Shown here: positions 7,056 through 12,698 of the stretch, piece after piece | How positions within the stretch are numbered: position 1 is the first letter of the stretch | Layout of the letters: every line of letters starts with the position of its first letter | Assembly: GCA_003485885.1 (NCBI GenBank) | Contig: DNHM01000208.1 | Location: forward strand, 1 to 14,225 | DNA: 14,225 nucleotides | Reading direction: 5' to 3' | DNA from: Acidimicrobiaceae bacterium | Lineage (GTDB): Bacteria; Actinomycetota; Acidimicrobiia; Acidimicrobiales; UBA10347 | The notes under the pieces: model-generated | What the model saw: only the letters and a program-made list of their open reading frames with translations | The model's database searches: none | What the model was told of the DNA's origin: nothing | Program-made: the position numbers and the translations under genes

Positions 7056-7084
7056 AACATGACGGTGCCTGGCACCGTCATGTT
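7056..7084. repeat. Perfect REP-like palindrome
   Basis: A 29-nt perfect inverted repeat: 14-bp arms AACATGACGGTGCC and GGCACCGTCATGTT around a single T at 7070. It lies 28 bp after the methyltransferase stop and would form a strong hairpin in RNA, but no T-run follows, so it is not a classic intrinsic terminator. The form is that of REP sequences mobilised by RAYT transposases; no RAYT gene is in the window. It may stabilise the 3' end of the upstream mRNA. Confidence 0.85.
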
Positions 7085-7142
7085 GCCGCGGAACCGCTTG
7101 GCTGCAGCGATCAACATCCGTTGCCACGAGGCCCCAAACGCT

Positions 7143-7164
7143 AAACATGACAGTCCCTGGCACT
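7143..7164. repeat. Degenerate second copy of the REP-like element
   Basis: AACATGACAGTCCCTGGCACT (from 7144) matches 18 of 21 bases of the left and central part of the palindrome at 7056, in the same orientation and 88 bp further on. Its right arm is missing. It lies just upstream of the dioxygenase gene and supplies a spurious in-frame ATG at 7147. Confidence 0.65.
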
Positions 7165-7194
7165 CGCAAGAGATCCTCGTGCGAGACTGAGCGA

Positions 7195-7992
7195 ATGGTT
7201 GAGATCACGAAGTTTGGGGCGCCGCTGGGTGGTCTGGTTCGCGGCGTGGATCTGCGCTCCATCGACGACGCCGAGTTCGCCGCCATTCAGGCCGCGTTTG
7301 CCGAGCATCTGGTGTTGGCGTTTCCAGGCCAGGACCTGTCCGTCGAGGATCAACTAGCATTCGCCCGGCGATGGGGCCAGCTCCAGCAGCACCCGTTCTA
7401 CAAAGGCGCTGACTATCCGGAGCTCATGAAGCTTCAGAATCGGGGCAAGGCCAAGGACCCGAACGAACACTGGCACAGCGACATGAGTTATGAGCTGACA
7501 CCACCGAAGATCACGATGTTGTATGCGCTCGAGGCTCCCGATATTGGCGGCGACACGGCCTTCGCCAATCAGCATCTTGCCTTCGACGAGCTGTCCGCCA
7601 CGTTGCAGGAACAGCTTCGAGCCACGAATGCCGTGCACAGCGCCGAGGGTCTGGCCCGCCTTTATCGCAAAGATCCGGCAGATGCGCCACGGGCTGTCCA
7701 CCCGGTCGTCCGCCGCCACGAGGATCGGGGTGACGAGGCTCTCTACGTCTGCCGTGCGTTCACCACCAAGTTCAAGGGCTGGCGCACCTCCGAAAGCCGC
7801 GGCCTGCTGGACTTTCTGTTCGAGCACTCAGCCCGGCCTGACTTTCAGTCACGTCACCAATGGAACGCTGGCGACCTTGTCATGTGGGACAACCGTTCAG
7901 TCCTGCACTATGCCGTGCACGACCATGGCGACGACGCTCGCACCATCCACCGGGTCCAGGTCCAAGGCGAGACCCCGGGTCTAGCTGCGTAG
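7195..7992 (+). CDS. TauD/TfdA-family Fe(II)/2-oxoglutarate-dependent dioxygenase
   Basis: A 265-aa protein with the full facial triad. HxD is H94-S-D96 in EHWHSDMSY, and the distal ligand is H238 in WDNRSVLHYAVHDH. R253 in RTIHRVQVQGE is the 2-oxoglutarate carboxylate-binding Arg. GGDTAFANQHLAFDEL at about 118-133 is the typical TauD middle segment. Such enzymes hydroxylate a C-H bond using O2 and 2-oxoglutarate; substrates include taurine, aryloxyacetates, gamma-butyrobetaine and other small acids. Next to an MttB-type protein a methylated amine is a reasonable guess, but the residues do not settle it. I chose ATG 7195, where MVEITKFGAPLGGLVRGVDL begins as the family does. The in-frame ATG 7147 sits inside the degenerate REP copy. 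The gene converges with mftE and probably shares a transcript with the methyltransferase. Confidence 0.9.
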   Translation: MVEITKFGAPLGGLVRGVDLRSIDDAEFAAIQAAFAEHLVLAFPGQDLSVEDQLAFARRWGQLQQHPFYKGADYPELMKLQNRGKAKDPNEHWHSDMSYELTPPKITMLYALEAPDIGGDTAFANQHLAFDELSATLQEQLRATNAVHSAEGLARLYRKDPADAPRAVHPVVRRHEDRGDEALYVCRAFTTKFKGWRTSESRGLLDFLFEHSARPDFQSRHQWNAGDLVMWDNRSVLHYAVHDHGDDARTIHRVQVQGETPGLAA

Positions 7993-8127
7993 CCACAGCG
8001 ATGCGAAGATTATTCATTTCGTGCAAGATACGGATGGTGCAGCGAAGTAGCCGGTAGACGGTCGATGACCTTCTACTCAAGGTTGCTGAGGTGCGCCGCA
8101 CGGTCTCGTTCTTCCATGCTCGAAACG

Positions 8128-8811
8128 CTAGTTGTGCCCGATGACAGTGTCGACAGTCTCGAGCGTTGCGACCAGATTCGACACCAACTGCTGCAGGAGG
8201 ATGCGACCTTCTTCGGCCGAGGCTCCTGCAGGATCGCCCAGTACGCCGTTGGGTGATGCAGCGACGACACCTCCAGAACGAAGGTCATCGATGATCTCGG
8301 CCAGCGGTGCAGTGTTTCCCGGCTCGGCGGCGTCGAGCCGAACCGATTCCGGCGCTATGGCCAGCATGAGTGACGTCTCGGTGCGACCAGCGTGAGCATC
8401 ACCGCCGGGGATAGACGGTGACCACGATGTGACGTCGTGCTGCTCGGCATGCAGCTGTGCAATAGCGCCAGCGATGCCTGCGTAGTTACCACCGTGGCCA
8501 TTCACAAAGACGATCCTGTCAAACGTCAAGGCAGCAGATCGAGTCAGCTCAACAATGACGGTCCGGAGCACTTCGGTGCCAATCGACAGTGTTCCGGCAA
8601 AGCCAGCATGTTCACCACTCGCCCCATACGGCAGTGTCGGGGCGACGGCCACCCCAGGTAACACGTCCGCAGCGCCAGCGGCGATCGCCTCGGCGATACG
8701 GGCATCGGTGTCCATCGGCAAGTGAGGTCCGTGCTGTTCTGTCGAGCCAAGTGGGATAAGCAATATCGCAGTGACATCAACTTCTTGCCAGACCTGTTTC
8801 GCCAACTCCAC
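8128..8811 (-). CDS. mftE: Mycofactocin system creatininase-family peptidase MftE
   Basis: A 227-aa creatininase-family metallohydrolase. The metal and active-site motifs are in order: GSTEQHGPHLPMDTD at 22-36 (E25, H27 and D34 or D36), VNGHGGN at 104-110, and GGDAHAGRTETS at 137-148 (H140, E145). In MFT biosynthesis MftE cleaves modified MftA and frees the cross-linked Val-Tyr product, the substrate of MftD. The start is GTG 8811, 6 nt after a TAACGT box on the minus strand. It is divergent from mftD with 66 bp between them, rather than forming the common mftC-mftD-mftE run, and it lies more than 3 kb from mftC. The 135 bp between its stop and the dioxygenase stop contains no gene. Confidence 0.92.
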   Translation of the reverse strand: MELAKQVWQEVDVTAILLIPLGSTEQHGPHLPMDTDARIAEAIAAGAADVLPGVAVAPTLPYGASGEHAGFAGTLSIGTEVLRTVIVELTRSAALTFDRIVFVNGHGGNYAGIAGAIAQLHAEQHDVTSWSPSIPGGDAHAGRTETSLMLAIAPESVRLDAAEPGNTAPLAEIIDDLRSGGVVAASPNGVLGDPAGASAEEGRILLQQLVSNLVATLETVDTVIGHN

Positions 8812-8817
8812 ACCGCA

Positions 8818-8823
8818 ACGTTA
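8818..8823 (-). promoter_or_regulatory. Candidate -10 box (TAACGT) of mftE
   Basis: TAACGT on the minus strand ends 6 nt from the mftE GTG (8811). The same hexamer precedes three other genes here at 6-7 nt. Confidence 0.5.
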
Positions 8824-8865
8824 GAAGGCAATTGCTCGGAAGGTGGCTGTCGGAAGTCGTCGTCT

Positions 8866-8871
8866 TAGGCT
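8866..8871 (+). promoter_or_regulatory. Candidate -10 box (TAGGCT) of mftD
   Basis: TAGGCT ends 6 nt before the mftD GTG (8878) and there is no Shine-Dalgarno sequence. This suggests a leaderless transcript, separate from the divergent mftE promoter. Confidence 0.45.
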
Positions 8872-8877
8872 CATCCT

Positions 8878-10047
8878 GTGGGAAATCCGTGGTTTGAAAC
8901 CGTTGCTGTCGCCAAAGCTCGCTCGAAAAAGCGTCTTCCTCGTTCGGTGTATGGCGCCATCGTCGCTGGCGCTGAAGCTGGTATCTCTCGTGACGACAAT
9001 CTGTCTGCGTTTGATCAACTCGGACTGCGTCCGGTAGCTGCAGGACAGCACGCTCACCGCGAGATGGCGACCACGATCATGGGTCAGCCAGCCTCGATGC
9101 CTGTGATGATCTCGCCAACCGGCGTGCAGGCAGTACACCCCGAGGGTGAAGTCGCCGTGGCTCGTGCCACCGCTGCCCGTGGCGTGCCTATGGGACTCAG
9201 TTCGTTTGGCAGCAAACCACTCGAAGACGTCGTTGCAGCTAACCCCCAAACGTTCTTCCAGATCTACTGGGCCGGCGATCGCGACTCCATGAGTGCCCGT
9301 ATGGAACGGGCTCGTAACGCTGGCGCAGCCGGCATGATCCTGACACTCGACTGGTCCTTCTCCCACGGCCGCGACTGGGGTAGCCCATCGATCCCCGAAA
9401 AGATCGACCTGAAAACCGCCATCGAACACGCACCCGACGTTCTGACCCGCCCCCAGTGGCTGATGAGCTGGTTGAAGACCAAACAGCTCCCCGACCTGGG
9501 CGTTCCCAACTTCCCTACCGGCGGCGCACCAGTGCCTGGATTCTTTGAGGCCTACGGCACATGGATGAGCACCCCTCCCCCCAGCTGGGACGACATCGCA
9601 GGACTCATCGAAGAATGGGGCGGCGAGTTCATGATCAAGGGCATTGGCCGACCTGACGAAGCCAAGCGAGCGGTACAGGCCGGCGCAACCGCAATCTCGG
9701 TCTCAAACCATGGCGGCAACAACATCGACAGTTCACCTGCACCGATCCGGGTCCTACCCGAAGTCGTCGACGCAGTCGGCAGCGAAATTCAGGTGATCAT
9801 GGATGGCGGGATCCGTCGAGGCTCCGACGTCGTCAAGGCATTGGCCTTTGGTGCCGAAGCGGTAATGATCGGCCGTGCCTACCTGTGGGGCCTCGCCGCC
9901 AACGGCCAGGCCGGCGTCGAGAACGTTCTAGACATTCTGCGCAGCGGCATGGACGCCACCCTGCTCGGCATGGGTAAGTCCGGTATCGCCGACCTGTCAA
10001 TAGACGACATCAGCATCCCCGACGGGTTCTTCCCACCTCGTATCTGA
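8878..10047 (+). CDS. mftD: Mycofactocin-system FMN-dependent oxidase MftD
   Basis: A 389-aa enzyme of the L-lactate/glycolate oxidase-like alpha-hydroxy-acid dehydrogenase family. MftD oxidatively deaminates the MftE product to the keto-amide premycofactocin, which is the redox-active species. It has the FMN-barrel signatures: ISPTGVQAVHPEGE at 78-91, FMIKGI at 251-256 with K254, and SNHGGNNIDSSPAPI at 276-290 with catalytic-type H278 (the family's SNHGGRQLD, here GGNNID). DGGIRRGSDVVKALAFGA at 309-326 and IGRAYLWG at 331-338 are the phosphate-binding elements. The NNID variant and the long insert around 190-235 fit MftD rather than a general lactate oxidase. GTG 8878 is the start; the next start would cut the family's N-terminal WFETVAVAKARSKKRLP segment. 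Confidence 0.94.
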   Translation: MGNPWFETVAVAKARSKKRLPRSVYGAIVAGAEAGISRDDNLSAFDQLGLRPVAAGQHAHREMATTIMGQPASMPVMISPTGVQAVHPEGEVAVARATAARGVPMGLSSFGSKPLEDVVAANPQTFFQIYWAGDRDSMSARMERARNAGAAGMILTLDWSFSHGRDWGSPSIPEKIDLKTAIEHAPDVLTRPQWLMSWLKTKQLPDLGVPNFPTGGAPVPGFFEAYGTWMSTPPPSWDDIAGLIEEWGGEFMIKGIGRPDEAKRAVQAGATAISVSNHGGNNIDSSPAPIRVLPEVVDAVGSEIQVIMDGGIRRGSDVVKALAFGAEAVMIGRAYLWGLAANGQAGVENVLDILRSGMDATLLGMGKSGIADLSIDDISIPDGFFPPRI

Positions 10048-10153
10048 CACAAGACCTCGTGCGTTCGGATGGCTGTTCCAACGGCAACGGCCTCGCACAC
10101 GACCGCCGTGCCATCTCTCTCGTCGCAGATAGCCGCGGTCGACGTCCGACCAA

Positions 10154-10159
10154 TAACCT
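10154..10159 (+). promoter_or_regulatory. Candidate -10 box (TAACCT) of the MFS gene
   Basis: TAACCT ends 6 nt before GTG 10166, the same leaderless spacing as its neighbours. It suggests the transporter has its own promoter even though it follows mftD. Confidence 0.4.
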
Positions 10160-10165
10160 GCCGCG

Positions 10166-11431
10166 GTGACAGCGCGAGTCAAGGTCCCCTACGAGATCAA
10201 GTTGCTGCTGGTCGCATTGGCCTGTGGGACGTTTGCGTTCTCGGTATTGGCAACGGTCATCGGGCTTCAGGTCTTCGCCATCACCGACAGCGAGCGGGAC
10301 CTCGGGCTGGTCGGATTGGCGCAGTTCGTGCCGATCCTGTTGTTATCGCCATTCACTGGCACCATTGCTGATCGCTTCGACCGTCGTCATGTATTTGGTG
10401 CCGGCCTGGTAATCACGATCATCGCATCGCTGGGAATGATGGCCTACGCCGCCACCGATCCAACGAGTGTTCTGCCGATCTTCCTGCTGTTGGCAGTGAA
10501 TGGCGTTGGCCGAGCGGTAGGCACGCCAGCCAGCCGGGCGCTCCCGATCGACCTGGCACCCGAGGGAGCGCTCGAACGCATCATCGCTCTGCGGTCGTTG
10601 ACCTTCCAGGTCTCGTTGATCGTTGGCCCGCTCGTTGGCGCATTCGCCAACAAGGCCTCACATGTGCTCCCCTACGCGCTGGTTGTAGTAGCGCAGATGG
10701 TGGCGATTCTGGTGCTGGCCGGTATCACCAAACCAGCAACGGCCAAACTCGATTCCGTAGCGGGACCTCGACAGGCGATACGCGACGCGGTCGAGGGGTT
10801 GCGTTTCATCCGACGCAATCAGATCATCTTCGGCGCCATCTCACTCGATCTATTTGCGGTGTTGTTCGGCGGGGCCGTGGCGCTTCTGCCGGCAATTGTG
10901 GACAAACGCCTTGGCATCGAAGATGTCGATCTCGGCGTTGGCATCCTGCGGGCCGCCACTGCCGCAGCGGCTGCTTTGGCCGCACTCGTGCTGTCCATCA
11001 GCCCACTCAAGCGAAAGGCGGGGCCAACGCTATTCGCCATGATCGCCATCTTTGGTCTGGCCACGATCGCGCTCGGCATCACCAGAAGCTTTATTGTCGC
11101 AGCGTTGGCGGTCGCCGTCCTCAGCGCCACCGATCAGGTGAGTGTTTTTATTCGGGCAAGCATCGTTCCACTGGCCACGCCCGAATCGATGCGAGGGCGC
11201 GTGCTCGCTGTCGAAAACGTTTTTATTGGCGGCTCAAACGAGCTCGGCGCCTACGAGTCCGGCGAGACCGCCGCGTGGTGGGGACTCGCTCCGGCCGTCG
11301 TAATCGGAGGCATCGGCACGTTGATTGTTGTCGGCGTCGGTTGGTTCGCGTTCCCTGCGTTACGGGCCGTTGACCGCTTCAGCGAAGTCAAACCGGTAGC
11401 GGACACACCAGTGCCAGACAGACCCACCTAG
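10166..11431 (+). CDS. MFS transporter, EntS-like exporter family
   Basis: A 421-aa integral membrane protein with about 11-12 hydrophobic segments. The first is at residues 12-35. The MFS motif A loop GTIADRFDRRHVFGAG follows the second segment, and a basic cytoplasmic loop (RQAIRDAVEGLRFIRRNQ) separates the two halves. ATPESMRGRVLAVENVFIGGSNELGAYESG near the C-terminus is characteristic of the EntS/DHA3 subgroup (PxxxRGRV..ENxFIxxSNELGxxESG). Members export siderophores, macrolides and other small molecules; the cargo here cannot be deduced. It lies 118 bp after mftD on the same strand, so export of an MFT-pathway substrate or product is possible but unproven. It converges with the selenoprotein gene; no convincing terminator hairpin was found in the 55 bp between them. 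Confidence 0.9.
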   Translation: MTARVKVPYEIKLLLVALACGTFAFSVLATVIGLQVFAITDSERDLGLVGLAQFVPILLLSPFTGTIADRFDRRHVFGAGLVITIIASLGMMAYAATDPTSVLPIFLLLAVNGVGRAVGTPASRALPIDLAPEGALERIIALRSLTFQVSLIVGPLVGAFANKASHVLPYALVVVAQMVAILVLAGITKPATAKLDSVAGPRQAIRDAVEGLRFIRRNQIIFGAISLDLFAVLFGGAVALLPAIVDKRLGIEDVDLGVGILRAATAAAAALAALVLSISPLKRKAGPTLFAMIAIFGLATIALGITRSFIVAALAVAVLSATDQVSVFIRASIVPLATPESMRGRVLAVENVFIGGSNELGAYESGETAAWWGLAPAVVIGGIGTLIVVGVGWFAFPALRAVDRFSEVKPVADTPVPDRPT

Positions 11432-11486
11432 GCAGTCTCCACAGGCCCCAGAAACAACTGTCTTATGTCTGCTTGTGTCGGCTGAC

Positions 11487-12281
11487 TCACATGGCCAGCA
11501 GGCTCTTCGTGACCTTCTCGGTGAAATCGTTCTGCCAGGAATCCTTGACGTCGACGATCTCTCCCGCCGTGGTGATCCGGTTCACCATCTCCAGAGCCGT
11601 CCGGAGGATGTCACGCTGGTAGTCGGGTTTGTTTGCTGGGCCAAATGGGTTGCCCATGGGGAAGTTGACGAACATGGACCGGGGTGGCCTGACCAACTCG
11701 GTCAGGTCTCGGCCTGTGGAAACAAGCACGGTGGGGATGCCAGCGGCTTCGATTACTCGTGCGACCAGACCAACTGTCTGGTGGTCAAGCGGTCAAGCCG
11801 GTACCAGAAGGAACAGATCGACGTCGTCGTCGTGCAGCTCCTCGGCCAATGCCGGTGCCGCCTCCTCGAGAACGTGGGTCCGTTTGTAGATACGACCCAT
11901 GAAACCGCTCCACAGCCGGGGAGCGACCGAACCAATGGTGCCATCGGTCTCGAGTTCACGAAGGCGGTCGATCGGGAACACTGTGTTGACGTCGATCTCG
12001 GCGTCAGTGGTGTCGTAGTAGCTGTCACTCACCGTAAAGTCGGCCTGCGTGGCAGCCGGATCGACGGTATCGAGGCGGAAGTCATTGCGGGCGTAGGCAT
12101 CCCAGGTGGGCATCGAGCAGTGAGATACACCGCCCGAAGTCAGCATCGACACCCGACACTGTGACAGTGGCTTGTCGAGCGCAGTGAGGGAGGTAGGTTC
12201 ATTGACCGTCCACTGATACGGCGGAAACCCCTGGGCTTTGTACCGCTGGTTCAGAAGATCGACGTAACGAACTGGTTCCAT
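11487..12281 (-). CDS. GrdB/PrdB-like reductase family selenoprotein (in-frame UGA = Sec163)
   Basis: Reading through one UGA (11795-11793) gives a 264-aa protein of the glycine/betaine/sarcosine/D-proline reductase selenoprotein B family. Before the UGA the frame has the family's DSYYDTTDAEIDVNTVFP, RLRELETDGTIGSVAP and DVDLFLLVPA. After it comes PLDHQTVGLVARVIEAAGIPT, then PPRSMFVNFPMGNPFG. The UGA falls where homologues have the first residue of VPV-C/U-P-x-C-H. No other stop interrupts, and homology continues in the same frame. A 7-bp stem with a 5-nt loop starts 10 nt after the UGA, a possible SECIS. The second Cys of the usual C/U-P-x-C motif is Asp here. Known family members reductively cleave C-N bonds via a selenol; the role of short aerobic homologues is unknown. 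A routine gene caller would split it at 11793. The start is ATG 12281, 6 nt after TAACGT. No sel genes are in the window. Confidence 0.85.
11764..11782 (-). promoter_or_regulatory. Putative bacterial SECIS hairpin
   Basis: Downstream of the in-frame UGA the minus strand reads ACCAGAC-AGTTG-GTCTGGT, a 7-bp perfect stem with a five-base loop that begins 10 nt after the UGA. Bacterial SECIS elements lie within the coding sequence right after the UGA with a small loop rich in G and U, so size and place fit. Sequence alone does not prove SelB recognition. Confidence 0.5.
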
Positions 12282-12287
12282 GAAAAC

Positions 12288-12293
12288 ACGTTA
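12288..12293 (-). promoter_or_regulatory. Candidate -10 box (TAACGT) of the selenoprotein gene
   Basis: TAACGT on the minus strand ends 6 nt before ATG 12281, identical in sequence and spacing to the boxes of mftE and the small membrane protein gene. Confidence 0.5.
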
Positions 12294-12303
12294 GACCTGC
12301 ACT

Positions 12304-12324
12304 GCACCGCGGTGCCAGGTACAC
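12304..12324. repeat. Palindrome plus REP-like remnant upstream of the selenoprotein gene
   Basis: GCACCGCGGTGC at 12304-12315 is a perfect 12-bp palindrome. It overlaps a sequence that on the minus strand reads CCTGGCACCG, identical to 10 bases of the REP-like palindrome at 7056-7084. It lies 11 bp upstream of the candidate -10 box and may be an operator or a repeat relic. Confidence 0.4.
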
Positions 12325-12334
12325 GTTGCTTCGG

Positions 12335-12658
12335 CTACGAAAACAGGTCGTTCGCGTCGAAAACAATCAGAACGACAAGCAACACGATGACACCCGCGTT
12401 GAGTGCGCTGACCGGCCACTTGTACTTGTGATCGGCGCGATGGAACCGACGGATGCTGAAGACGTTCGCCACGATGGCGATGGTTCCTACGATAAGACCA
12501 ATCGTGGACCCGATACCGGAAGTAACACCGATGATTGGGAAGATGAACGGGAAGAGCAGATAGGTCAGCAGGCACCGAATGCCCGAGATCAGGATCGACT
12601 GGCTAAACAGCCGTTCTGGCTGATCTGCAGCATCGGTATCGACGTCGGTTGCGACCAC
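12335..12658 (-). CDS. Small integral membrane protein of unknown function
   Basis: A 107-aa protein with three likely membrane segments: about residues 22-45 (ILISGIRCLLTYLLFPFIFPII), 48-68 (SGIGSTIGLIVGTIAIVANVF) and 84-101 (SALNAGVIVLLVVLIVFDANDL). A basic, His-containing loop SIRRFHRADHKYKWP joins the last two. The N-terminus is acidic (MVATDVDTDAADQPE). I do not recognise a functional family. The start is GTG 12658, 6 nt after TAACGT; the gene follows the flavoprotein gene by about 40 bp and precedes the selenoprotein gene. The promoter-like box makes it an independent unit, which supports it being real. It might anchor or serve the neighbouring redox proteins, but nothing in its sequence shows this. 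Confidence 0.75.
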   Translation of the reverse strand: MVATDVDTDAADQPERLFSQSILISGIRCLLTYLLFPFIFPIIGVTSGIGSTIGLIVGTIAIVANVFSIRRFHRADHKYKWPVSALNAGVIVLLVVLIVFDANDLFS

Positions 12659-12664
12659 AATTGT

Positions 12665-12670
12665 ACGTTA
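12665..12670 (-). promoter_or_regulatory. Candidate -10 box (TAACGT) of the small membrane protein gene
   Basis: TAACGT on the minus strand ends 6 nt before GTG 12658, another instance of the repeated TAACGT-6-start arrangement. Confidence 0.5.
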
Positions 12671-12698
12671 TCTGCTGAACCCGAGCGGCTCGCTGCGT

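Noticed and set aside
7056..7084. Intrinsic terminator after the methyltransferase gene
   Set aside because: The hairpin is strong but no T-run follows, and a partial second copy nearby makes a REP-type repeat more likely.
7147..7194. Upstream ATG of the dioxygenase at 7147
   Set aside because: The ATG belongs to the degenerate REP-like copy; the family-like N-terminus begins at ATG 7195.
11475..12164. 229-codon open frame on the plus strand
   Set aside because: It is antisense to the selenoprotein gene, has no recognisable domain, and is an effect of the GC-rich codon pattern of the opposite strand.
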